Positions 10,066 to 17,772 of a DNA stretch of 64,000 bases are shown here, one piece after another. Source of the DNA: a virus. The position numbers and the translations under genes were made by a program. Each line of letters opens with the position of its first letter. The stretch's first letter is position 1. The stretch lies in IMG/VR virus record IMGVR_UViG_3300025097_002022, positions 16,058 to 80,057 of that record; one strand, 5' to 3'. The notes below the pieces were generated by a model. That model saw nothing but the letters and a program-made list of their open reading frames with translations. It was not told the DNA's origin and did not search any database.

Positions 10066-10977
10066 ATGGCATTTCTTGATAACTCAGGCGATATTATCCT
10101 TGACGCAGTCTTGACAGATACTGGAAGACTCCGTCTTGCCAAGGGCGACGGCTCTTTTAATATCGTGAAATTCGCTTTTGGAGACGACGAAGTAAACTAC
10201 GAACTCTACAACAAGAATCATGCAAGTGGTTCCGCATATTACGATATCGAGATTCTACAGACGCCAGTTCTCGAAGCGTTTACGAACAACACTTCAACAT
10301 TAAAGTCAAAGCTGCTTTCTATCTCAAGAACCAACTTGCTTTATTTACCCGAGATCAGAAACAACTCCACAGACGGCATCGCCCCCAACACTACAAATAA
10401 CATAGTAACAGTTGCAGTAGATGCAACAACCGTAGATACCTTAAACGGTTCAGAAAATTCACTCCCCGCTGGAATCATAGATGGTTCAGTTCTCGATTCA
10501 AATGCGACTGATAATCGTAGACTCCTATTCGATCAAGGAATCGTAAGTAACGCACTCGGCGCAACCGGAAAGGTTGATCTCGATTCAGATCTCGTAGAAA
10601 CTCAATATATTATAGAGTTAGATAATCGATTGGGATTTCTTGCAAACCCCGATGGAACGCAGGCGACACCATCCTTCATTGATGATGACAACATCGCCTC
10701 CTATTATTTGTCTCTAACTACAAACTCGGACTTCTTTGGAAGTTCCAAGCTTGGAGAAAACGGAAGTCCGGTAATCAAAGGACCAGCAGGATATCGACTA
10801 AGCTTTTTAGTGGGACCATCCACCGATCTGCAATCAAGCACCTTCCTATTCACTCAACTTGGAGGAACAAGCACTCTCGTTGCTGCTGTCTATCATATCG
10901 ATACAACTGTTCGAATCACAGGCGCGACAACTGGATATAGAGTCGATTTACCAATTAGATTTGTGAAGAAGCAATAA
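10066..10977 (+). CDS. Conserved virion structural protein, 303 aa
   Basis: The N-terminus MAFLDNSGDIILDAVLTDTG is of a kind I associate with structural-gene clusters of marine T4-like phages; biochemical function is unknown to me. The protein is mixed alpha/beta in composition with many Asn, Ser and Thr residues and no catalytic motif, signal peptide or membrane segment. A GGAGA site precedes the ATG and a late-type element lies 21 bases upstream. The next gene follows after 10 bases, so the two are probably co-translated. Virion role inferred from context. Confidence 0.7.
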   Translation: MAFLDNSGDIILDAVLTDTGRLRLAKGDGSFNIVKFAFGDDEVNYELYNKNHASGSAYYDIEILQTPVLEAFTNNTSTLKSKLLSISRTNLLYLPEIRNNSTDGIAPNTTNNIVTVAVDATTVDTLNGSENSLPAGIIDGSVLDSNATDNRRLLFDQGIVSNALGATGKVDLDSDLVETQYIIELDNRLGFLANPDGTQATPSFIDDDNIASYYLSLTTNSDFFGSSKLGENGSPVIKGPAGYRLSFLVGPSTDLQSSTFLFTQLGGTSTLVAAVYHIDTTVRITGATTGYRVDLPIRFVKKQ

Positions 10978-10987
10978 GGATATAAAC

Positions 10988-12061
10988 ATGGCTACAACTT
11001 TTAAGACACTTACTGCAAATGACATTGCTAATACGAGAACTCTTCTTCATGAAGCCATTCCCCTAACGGGCACAATCGCTTCTGGAACATACACTGAAAA
11101 CTACGTGGCGACAAATGTCAAAACATATTCTCACGGAATGTTCGAGTCAACTTACGATTATCCATATCTGAGTTCCTCTGCAAACCATATCTTCGATCTC
11201 TCTATGGGCTATTCCACAGGATCCGCCCTCTCTTCCAGTGCAGGAACGGGCGTCCAGCAGTCCAAGAAAGTGAACATCTACAATCAGATGGCTCAGGTTC
11301 TTGTTGGACATAACGCTGAAGGCGCAATTCAAAGATTTGATCAAGATGGAAACCTTGCAGCAGGCGGAGAGAAGCTTGATGAAGTTATCTTTGTCAACTT
11401 TGCGAGACTCCTGACAAAGGACGAGATTAAAAAGGGAACCTTCTCCATTGCTTTCGCAACCGGAGGAACTCCTGACGCCCCAGATGACTTGTTGACAATC
11501 GGCGATCACGGCGCAGCAACCAGCTATCTTGTAAACTCCCCAGCCGGAGAGTATGGCATTCTCTATACTTCATCTGCTACTCCAAGGAGCCAGTCCGGTG
11601 TCGGCTTAGTATATTACCAAGCTGGTGTCGCTGTCTTAAGCAGTTCTGTTTTCGGCGCGAATTCGATGGATGGATGCACGTCGTCATGGACGGATCTTGG
11701 ACCAGGATTCAGTTCCGGCTCATTCGACTTTCTCGCAACTGGCTCAAACATCGATGTTATGTGTGATTCTTTCCGAAACAGACTAAGTAATATCTCTTTC
11801 AATAACACTATCGAGTTAAATTCCACCATCTACTTCTGTAGAGCGAATCATAACGAATTCAATTATAGTGCAAATCCAACCTATCTCTCTTCAAGTCAGA
11901 TTAGGGTGAAGAACACGACTTCAGACAACCCAATATCATACATCACTACAGTTGGATTGTACTCCTCGGACAACGAACTTCTTGCAGTAGCCAAACTATC
12001 GGAACCATTGAAGAAAGATCCGAACACAGAGCTTACCTTAAGAGTCCGACTCGACTATTAA
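10988..12061 (+). CDS. Virion structural protein, paralogue of gene at 12698, 357 aa
   Basis: AAGGA lies upstream of ATG 10988. The last ~75 residues match the end of the 12698 gene product: both have (E)FN-S-NPTY, then Y-I-(T/S)-(T/S)-V-(G/A)-(L/I)-Y, then (V/I)AK followed by P(L/I)(K/R)K and a terminal L-D-(Y/I). This implies a shared C-terminal domain from gene duplication, with a J-domain gene inserted between the copies. Composition is Ser/Ala/Gly-rich as in fibre or decoration proteins. No enzymatic motif seen. Confidence 0.7.
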   Translation: MATTFKTLTANDIANTRTLLHEAIPLTGTIASGTYTENYVATNVKTYSHGMFESTYDYPYLSSSANHIFDLSMGYSTGSALSSSAGTGVQQSKKVNIYNQMAQVLVGHNAEGAIQRFDQDGNLAAGGEKLDEVIFVNFARLLTKDEIKKGTFSIAFATGGTPDAPDDLLTIGDHGAATSYLVNSPAGEYGILYTSSATPRSQSGVGLVYYQAGVAVLSSSVFGANSMDGCTSSWTDLGPGFSSGSFDFLATGSNIDVMCDSFRNRLSNISFNNTIELNSTIYFCRANHNEFNYSANPTYLSSSQIRVKNTTSDNPISYITTVGLYSSDNELLAVAKLSEPLKKDPNTELTLRVRLDY

Positions 12062-12082
12062 TTCACAATACCGTCAAGTATC

Positions 12083-12679
12083 GTGAAGGAATACAGCAAT
12101 CTCTTTTTAAAACTCAAGTATTTGTATGCTAAAATAGACTATCAACAAGAAGTCTATGAGCAGGCAAAAATAGGGTTTGAAGAGTTTGCGACAAAGTTCT
12201 GCGAAGATAACGGTATTGAAATTAAGCAGCCCTCGTCTTTTTCGGAGGACACATCAGTTGAAATCCGAGGAGATGATGAAATATCCGACATCGACATCGA
12301 GAAGCAAAGCACTCACATTAAGCTCCTCTTTCGAAAGATTGCCATCAAAGCACATCCAGACAAGCTTGTCAAGTTTGGTGAAGAAGAGCGAGACAGAAAA
12401 ACAAAGCTTTTTCTTGAAGCGCGAGAGGCAGCCGAATCTGGACAGTGGTTCACCCTTGTGGACATCGCCCAAAGTCTGGGCATCACTCCTCCAAAGCCAG
12501 ACACCGAGCAGCTTGAATTACTTCAAGGAGAGTCTGAAAATATTGACAAGAGAATCCAGGACATTGAGTCAACCTATGCATGGATCCTCCACAATGCCCA
12601 GAGCGAGGAGCAAAGAAAGCTGATAATGATTGCTTATCTCAAGAATTTTGATATTGATTTGGCAAAAGATGACAACTGA
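12083..12679 (+). CDS. J-domain (DnaJ-like) protein, 198 aa
   Basis: It starts at GTG 12083. Residues ~78-125 hold a J-domain core: a basic helix LFRKIAIKA, the diagnostic HPD motif (AHPDKL), then a helix with E-R-D-R-K-T-K-L-F. J-domain proteins stimulate the ATPase of Hsp70 (DnaK) and bring clients to it. No Gly/Phe linker or zinc domain is present, so it is a type III J-protein. The flanks are helical and charged. Its place between two paralogous structural genes suggests a role in recruiting host DnaK for virion protein folding or assembly, which is inference. Confidence 0.75.
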   Translation: MKEYSNLFLKLKYLYAKIDYQQEVYEQAKIGFEEFATKFCEDNGIEIKQPSSFSEDTSVEIRGDDEISDIDIEKQSTHIKLLFRKIAIKAHPDKLVKFGEEERDRKTKLFLEAREAAESGQWFTLVDIAQSLGITPPKPDTEQLELLQGESENIDKRIQDIESTYAWILHNAQSEEQRKLIMIAYLKNFDIDLAKDDN

Positions 12680-12682
12680 CAG

Positions 12683-12691
12683 CTACTTATA
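12683..12691 (+). promoter_or_regulatory. Putative late promoter element CTACTTATA
   Basis: agCTACTTATA lies only 6 bases before ATG 12698, in the 18-base gap after the J-domain gene. It is a T-to-C variant of the recurrent element, shared with two other sites (60293 and 62019). Confidence 0.45.
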
Positions 12692-12697
12692 AGAGAA

Positions 12698-13885
12698 ATG
12701 GCATATAAGAAATTCAAAAGTAACGACATATTTCATAACACCATCGAAATGAATCCGGGTTATGATTTTGTCATTTATGACAGCAGTATCTACCTCAATA
12801 ACAAAGGTGCGATATCTGGCGCTCATGTTTCGAATGTTGGCGATGTTCCAACAGGACATGTTAGCCTCTACGAATTGAATATAGACAGAGCATCCGGCAA
12901 TAAGATATACCCATTCACCACCAAGAATGGATCTCTCAGTACATTTAAGACAATCACAACATCAAAGTTTAACTCAGACTATCTCTACGGCGCCACCATC
13001 ACAGGTTCTTACCCGATGTCTGCCAGTATCGTCCGCGAGTTCTTCGCATCCACGGTAATTTCCAGAACAGGAAGCGCCAATCACCTTAACTCATTGCGCA
13101 ACACTCTTAACTACTATCAACCACTCAGTAATCACTATGCCTTCAGTGGCTCTCTGGGCGACAAGGGCACGCAGGATGTAAATCTTGTGAGCATTCCCTC
13201 AATCATTTTCGGAGCCTCGGTTAAAAAGGGCTCTGTGGACTTGAAATTCTATGTTTCCGGTACTCTGATCGGGCAACTTAAGGACGAGAACCGCGATGGA
13301 GAGCTAATCCAAGTTGGTCCAGCAGGCTCCACTGACTCTGGCTCCGTCGCAGGCGTCGTGCTCTATAACGAAGGATTCGTTCTTCTGACAGGATCTTGGG
13401 ACATGGCAACCGGACCATACGCTGGCTTCGCAGGCGAATCATACACCGGAGCGCCAACTCTCAAGCCAAAATGGATTTACTTTGGAGCAGGAGCAAACGA
13501 CGGCATCGCTCCAGCAAGCGTTGTGTCATCCAGCTTTGGACTCAATTTCAAGGGAACGACAAAGAGTCAGACGATAACAATGCTTGCTCACGCTCAAAAG
13601 GGTGAGTTCAATCATTCGAATAACCCGACATATAAGACATTTAATCAGAACATAACTCCCCAAACAGGTTCCCAAAGTTATGTCGAGAGTCCAAACTTGT
13701 CGATAAAGAACATTGCATCCTCGTCCTATCCAGATCCAGTTGCTCCTTTCGAGAAGACAACGTATATCTCCTCCGTCGCTATTTATGATGAAAATAGAAA
13801 TCTAATTGGCATTGCAAAGGTGGCAACACCCATTCGCAAGACAGAGGGAAGAGAGTTCACCATTAAGATGAAGCTGGATATATAA
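12698..13885 (+). CDS. Virion structural protein, paralogue of gene at 10988, 395 aa
   Basis: The C-terminal ~90 residues share a domain with the 10988 product (EFNHSNNPTY, then YISSVAIYDENRNLIGIAK and a basic segment ending in LDI). The N-terminal part differs, so it is a diverged duplicate or a domain-swapped relative. The segment G-A-S-V-K-K-G-S-V-D-L-K-F-Y and repeated Gly-rich stretches suit a beta-rich trimeric or decoration protein. It ends in TAATG overlapping the next start. Function not recognised beyond probable virion component. Confidence 0.7.
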   Translation: MAYKKFKSNDIFHNTIEMNPGYDFVIYDSSIYLNNKGAISGAHVSNVGDVPTGHVSLYELNIDRASGNKIYPFTTKNGSLSTFKTITTSKFNSDYLYGATITGSYPMSASIVREFFASTVISRTGSANHLNSLRNTLNYYQPLSNHYAFSGSLGDKGTQDVNLVSIPSIIFGASVKKGSVDLKFYVSGTLIGQLKDENRDGELIQVGPAGSTDSGSVAGVVLYNEGFVLLTGSWDMATGPYAGFAGESYTGAPTLKPKWIYFGAGANDGIAPASVVSSSFGLNFKGTTKSQTITMLAHAQKGEFNHSNNPTYKTFNQNITPQTGSQSYVESPNLSIKNIASSSYPDPVAPFEKTTYISSVAIYDENRNLIGIAKVATPIRKTEGREFTIKMKLDI

Positions 13886-15972
13886 TGAATTCTATTTTTG
13901 AAAATTGGAATAGCTATATCCTCTCTGAAGAAGTATTGACAGAAGTCTCCTTCGCCGATGCTCAAAAGGTTCTTGATTCAAAGCGCACCGTGAAGATTAT
14001 TAAAGGCTGGCGTTATGACAAGAATCGCGAATTGGAAAAACGAGGATTTGAAGTTAGCGATGATAAGGGCGGAATCAGAGCCGACTTTGATCACAGGAAG
14101 TTAAAAGAAAGCATCCTCCACCTTATACCAAACGACATAGAGGACGGGCAAAAGGGAACCGCAATCTTGTGGATCTTGAAGATGATAAGGGAGGACGCAG
14201 GCATCGCCAACGATTTCATAACTGGAAGAATCGGAGATTATATGGGAGTCGAACGCGATTTGGAAACCTTCTTCCATCATCAGAATTTTATGCCTAAACC
14301 GGACTTGCTCTCAATTAAAACAATTCGTGATTTTGAAATGGTAGTGAGTTCTGCACAAGATGAGATAGAGAAGGCACAGCACAAGAAATTGTATCTCGAT
14401 GCCGAACAGGGAACTGAAATATTCCGAGACGATGCAGAGTGGAGAATATATGCTCTTCACAACAAGGGCGCATCTTGTCATTACGGAAAAGGAACTAAGT
14501 GGTGTACTGCTGCTCCTGGCTTGAAGTACTTCGAACAGTATTATAAGCCCGACGATCCGCTATTCTATTTTGAGAAAAAGAGCGGGAAAGAGGGCGAGAT
14601 AGGAGAACGATGGCAGTTTCACTATGGATCCAAGCAGTTTATGAATTCCCAGGACGAACGAATAGACAGAGAGGAAGTGATTGAATATAGCGAGATGCTT
14701 CTTGCGACACCGGCTGCGAGCAAGTATCCGATAATAGAGAAATACTTAAAACCAATCTTTGGCGGAGAGGCGACAACACCTCCTGAAGTACTTATAAAGC
14801 TCGCTTCAGATGAAGATGCTATTGTAAGAAAGGCTGTTGCTCGGAACCATGCTGCGCCACCGGAAGCTCTTGCAAAGCTTGCAATGGATGAGAGGCAGAT
14901 GACAATTGCCGACGTTGCTGAAAACCCCGCTGCCACAGCCGAGATCCTTGCACAGCTTGCAAGACATCCCAATGAAATTGTTCGACAAAAAGTCGCAGCC
15001 AATCCATCAACCACACCAGAGATACTTTCCAAGTTCTCTTTGAAAGACGAGGACATGGTACTCAAATCTGTTATAGATAATCAGAAAACCCCTCCAGAGT
15101 TCCTTGCGAAATTTATTTCACCCGAAACCGATTCATATCTCAAAAAAGCCGTCGCAGTCAATCCGAGAGCCACTCCTGAAGTTCTCGAAGTCCTTGCTTC
15201 GGATGAAGATCCATATGTCAGGGAGGCTGTCGCAAGTAATCCAAGTGCCTCCGCTGAGATGCTTTCAAGACTTGTATTCGATGATGAATGGCGCGTCTCC
15301 AATTCGGTATTGGGTAATTTGAACACGCCCTCAGACGCCCTTGCTAAGATTGCCAAACAAATAGGAATCCAAAACTCCACTGACAGACGCCTCATTCAAA
15401 TCGCCGATCATCCAAACACGCCCCCTGAGACTCTCGCAATTCTTGCTTGGAACCACGACTATCCTCGGGTTCAAAAATCCATCGGAAACAATCCAAATAC
15501 TCCCGTTGAAGTTCTTGTGAAGTTCGCCGAGGCTGAAGGTGATTCAAGTCATCTACAAGAATTTGTCGCAGCAAACCCGAATCTGCCCGTTGAATACATT
15601 ATGGACTTTCTCGAAGATAGTCGGCTACGCATTTGGGCAGTAAAGAATCCATCAATTCCAGAAGATATCGCTGTTGAAATCGCCTCCTCTGAGGATGATT
15701 ATTTGAAAAGACAGTTATCGTACAACGAATCACTGCCTGTCCAAGCTATTGAAGTACTCGCTAATTCCGATACCCCCCTCTTCAGAGAACTCATGGCAGT
15801 CAAGCCCACAACTCCAATAGAGATCCTCTTGAAGCTTCTTTCGGATCCAGAAAGACACATTCAAGGTGCGGTAGAAAGAAATCGAACATATAAGAGATAC
15901 CTCAAATCAAAGCAGATAACAGAGTCGATTCGAAAAAGAGTCAGAAAAATAATTACAGAGAGAACAAAATGA
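13885..15972 (+). CDS. Leucine-rich-repeat-variant protein with putative capsid-targeting leader, 695 aa
   Basis: Three parts are visible. The N-terminus MNSIFENWNSYILSEEVLTE is an amphipathic leader closely like that of the 54283 product and contains possible prohead-protease sites (LSE and LTE). Residues ~190-210 contain GTKWCTA in a small domain I have seen in other phage proteins without assigned chemistry. From ~293 to ~675 there are roughly 14 degenerate 24-residue helical repeats of the form TPPEVLxxLAxDExxxVRxAV, as in leucine-rich-repeat variant or HEAT-like folds, normally protein-binding surfaces. The basic C-terminus ends KRVRKIITER. Its stop overlaps the RuvC-like gene (ATGA). 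A packaged, injected effector is a hypothesis. Confidence 0.75.
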   Translation: MNSIFENWNSYILSEEVLTEVSFADAQKVLDSKRTVKIIKGWRYDKNRELEKRGFEVSDDKGGIRADFDHRKLKESILHLIPNDIEDGQKGTAILWILKMIREDAGIANDFITGRIGDYMGVERDLETFFHHQNFMPKPDLLSIKTIRDFEMVVSSAQDEIEKAQHKKLYLDAEQGTEIFRDDAEWRIYALHNKGASCHYGKGTKWCTAAPGLKYFEQYYKPDDPLFYFEKKSGKEGEIGERWQFHYGSKQFMNSQDERIDREEVIEYSEMLLATPAASKYPIIEKYLKPIFGGEATTPPEVLIKLASDEDAIVRKAVARNHAAPPEALAKLAMDERQMTIADVAENPAATAEILAQLARHPNEIVRQKVAANPSTTPEILSKFSLKDEDMVLKSVIDNQKTPPEFLAKFISPETDSYLKKAVAVNPRATPEVLEVLASDEDPYVREAVASNPSASAEMLSRLVFDDEWRVSNSVLGNLNTPSDALAKIAKQIGIQNSTDRRLIQIADHPNTPPETLAILAWNHDYPRVQKSIGNNPNTPVEVLVKFAEAEGDSSHLQEFVAANPNLPVEYIMDFLEDSRLRIWAVKNPSIPEDIAVEIASSEDDYLKRQLSYNESLPVQAIEVLANSDTPLFRELMAVKPTTPIEILLKLLSDPERHIQGAVERNRTYKRYLKSKQITESIRKRVRKIITERTK

Positions 15973-16496
15973 AAATATTGGGACTTGATGTGAGTTCCTC
16001 TAAAATTGGTATTGCACTCCTTAACAATGATGACATTGTAATAAGCGAAGTGTTGAAATTTAAGTCAAGCCAATCTTTGGAAGAGCGAGCAGAACAATTT
16101 GAAAGAAGAATGCGAGAGATAGAAGAGCTTCATGTCATCTATGATGTTTTTGTCGAACAACCGGCAATGATGTTCAAGGGCGGCAAGACAACAGCACACA
16201 CAATGGCGACACTTCAGAGATTCAACGGAATGTGTTGCTATGTCGTAAATAGCGTTTTTGAAATGGAAGCTGAACTTGTAAACCCCCTGTCCGCCCGTTC
16301 TGTCCTCGGAATAAAAGTGCCGAGAAAGATACCGAGCAAGGCGAAGAAGAAATTCATCATCGACAACATAACAGAGCGATTTGACGGACAGTTCAAATAC
16401 AACATGACTCGTCAGGAGAATCCTCAACCCGGAACTGACGACAGAGCAGATGCTTTAGTTGTTGCCCTCGCCGGTCCTTTATTATTTGACGACTGA
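15969..16496 (+). CDS. RuvC-like Holliday junction resolvase, 175 aa
   Basis: RuvC-family endonucleases cut four-way DNA junctions during recombination-dependent replication and before packaging. The RNase H-like fold is evident: the first catalytic Asp at residue 7 in GLDVSSSKIG, an acidic residue in VEQPAMM around residue 62, and the C-terminal GTDDRADAL near 155-163. Length fits the bacterial RuvC size of ~170. In T4 this job is done by the unrelated endonuclease VII. ATGA overlaps the preceding gene. The next gene, a primase, has its own promoter whose -35 lies inside this gene's 3' end. Confidence 0.85.
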   Translation: MKILGLDVSSSKIGIALLNNDDIVISEVLKFKSSQSLEERAEQFERRMREIEELHVIYDVFVEQPAMMFKGGKTTAHTMATLQRFNGMCCYVVNSVFEMEAELVNPLSARSVLGIKVPRKIPSKAKKKFIIDNITERFDGQFKYNMTRQENPQPGTDDRADALVVALAGPLLFDD

Positions 16497-16514
16497 TGTA
16501 AAGTGTGTTATATT
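16486..16514 (+). promoter_or_regulatory. Sigma70-type promoter for primase gene
   Basis: TTGACG at 16486-16491, a 17-base spacer, and TATATT at 16509-16514 preceded by TGT (extended -10). The predicted transcription start (16520-16522) coincides with the GTG start codon at 16522, suggesting a leaderless message. Confidence 0.7.
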
Positions 16515-16521
16515 ATAGTCT

Positions 16522-17454
16522 GTGAAGAAACTCAAGATTATATCCGAGATCCTCGGCAGCAGCTATCGTTCAAATAATGAACACTTATTCTTGTGCCCAT
16601 ACTGCAAGCACGACAAAAAGAAGCTCTCCGTAAATGTCGAGAAGAACCTTTTCAAATGCTGGATTTGTGAGTCCACAGGCAGGGACATCCGTCGCCTCGT
16701 CCGTCGCTTTGGAAACTTCAATCAACTTGCAGAGTGGGACAATCTCACAAACCGGACAAACATCAGTGATTTCGATGACTTGTTTGCAGAAACACAGTCC
16801 GAAACGGAACCCGCTCCATCTCTCGGCTTACCCGAGGGCTTTAATTCTCTTTGCAACAAGCCATCTCTCGCAGCCCTGCCCGCTCTTAACTATCTCAAAA
16901 ATCGAGAGATATCTGAGAAGGACATGCTCTATTGGAAGATGGGCTACACTCTATCTGGCAGGTTTTCAAATCGCGTTGTAATTCCATCCTTCGATATCAA
17001 CGGAGACTTGAATTACTTCATCGCGAGAACATTCTCTTCAGATTTCCGAAAATATCTCAACCCTCCCGTCTCAAAGGACATCATCTTCAATGAACTCTAT
17101 CTTGAGTGGGACTCGGACTTGGTGATAACGGAGGGTGTCTTCGATGCCATCGTTGCTGGTCCAAACGCCGTCCCCCTTCTTGGTTCGACTCTCCGCCAAA
17201 ACTCTAAACTGTTTAGACGAATCGCCCAGAGCGATACCTCCATCTTCCTTGCTCTCGATCCAGATGCAGCGAAAAAGGAAGAAAGGATCATTCGACTTTT
17301 TCTGAGCTACGGCTTGGAAGTGTTTAAGATAGATGTCAGCGGATATGAAGACATTTCAGAAATGGGACGAGAGGAGTTTTTGAAAAGAAAAGAGGACGCC
17401 ACTCTTATCCGAGAGACTGACTATTTATTGGAAACAGCAATAGCGGGAATTTAA
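16522..17454 (+). CDS. DnaG-type DNA primase, 310 aa
   Basis: Primases make RNA primers for lagging-strand synthesis. The N-terminal zinc-binding domain has CPYC (~residues 24-27) and CWIC (~46-49). A TOPRIM domain follows, with VITEGVFDAI (~201-210, catalytic Glu) and the metal-binding LALDPDA (~244-250). No helicase domain is fused, so the replicative helicase must be encoded elsewhere. The start is GTG 16522. There is no Shine-Dalgarno sequence; a promoter sits directly upstream. T4 uses gp61, which is also a DnaG-related primase. Function is confident; exact partner helicase unknown. Confidence 0.88.
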   Translation: MKKLKIISEILGSSYRSNNEHLFLCPYCKHDKKKLSVNVEKNLFKCWICESTGRDIRRLVRRFGNFNQLAEWDNLTNRTNISDFDDLFAETQSETEPAPSLGLPEGFNSLCNKPSLAALPALNYLKNREISEKDMLYWKMGYTLSGRFSNRVVIPSFDINGDLNYFIARTFSSDFRKYLNPPVSKDIIFNELYLEWDSDLVITEGVFDAIVAGPNAVPLLGSTLRQNSKLFRRIAQSDTSIFLALDPDAAKKEERIIRLFLSYGLEVFKIDVSGYEDISEMGREEFLKRKEDATLIRETDYLLETAIAGI

Positions 17455-17461
17455 AAAACTC

Positions 17462-17490
17462 TTGACACTCAACTCTAATTGTGCTATATT
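17462..17490 (+). promoter_or_regulatory. Strong sigma70-type promoter
   Basis: A consensus TTGACA at 17462-17467, a 17-base spacer, and TATATT at 17485-17490 with an extended -10 TGC. Only six bases separate the -10 from ATG 17497, so transcription should start at or next to the start codon. Confidence 0.8.
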
Positions 17491-17496
17491 GTCTAT

Positions 17497-17703
17497 ATGA
17501 GCGGGAAGTTCCAAGTCGGAGACATTGTTGTTTTTGATGAATCATACTTCAGCCACTACTATAGCTCACGCGAGCCCGCTAAACCAATGTTAGTTATGAA
17601 GACTCCACCTTTAGGATCAAAGATTTCAGTTGCATATGTTCTTCCAATTGGGGAAACGGAGTCCTTTCCAGTTTATATGAAGTATCTCAAGAAAATAGAG
17701 TAG
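17497..17703 (+). CDS. Small hypothetical protein, 68 aa
   Basis: The chosen start, ATG 17497, gives MSGKFQVGDIVVFDESYFSH. An earlier TTG at 17479 would lie inside the promoter. The sequence is beta-rich (VGDIVVFDE, MLVMKTPPLG, ISVAYVLPIG) and resembles a small SH3-like or KOW-like barrel, but I cannot assign a family. It has its own consensus promoter and sits between the primase and the Mre11-Rad50 gene, so an early role in host takeover or replication is plausible. No homologue recognised. Confidence 0.65.
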   Translation: MSGKFQVGDIVVFDESYFSHYYSSREPAKPMLVMKTPPLGSKISVAYVLPIGETESFPVYMKYLKKIE

Positions 17704-17719
17704 TTGAAAAAGAGGGCGT

Positions 17720-17748
17720 TTGATATTCACAGTCAAATGTGTTATAAT
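17720..17748 (+). promoter_or_regulatory. Sigma70-type promoter for Mre11-Rad50 gene
   Basis: TTGATA at 17720-17725, a 17-base spacer, and TATAAT at 17743-17748 with extended -10 TGT. An AGGGGA ribosome binding site follows before ATG 17773, so this transcript has a normal short leader. Confidence 0.8.
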
Positions 17749-17772
17749 ATAGTCGCTACATTAGGGGAATGA

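Noticed and set aside
12177-12623. 148-codon frame overlapping the J-domain gene in another frame
   Set aside because: The J-domain frame has the HPD motif and coherent helices; the alternative frame is Ser/Arg-rich with no recognisable pattern.
17421-17429. CTATTTATT inside the primase gene (also CTATTTAAT near 53998 and CTATTTATT near 21056)
   Set aside because: These are inside coding sequence and encode ordinary residues; they show the element can occur by chance and were not counted.
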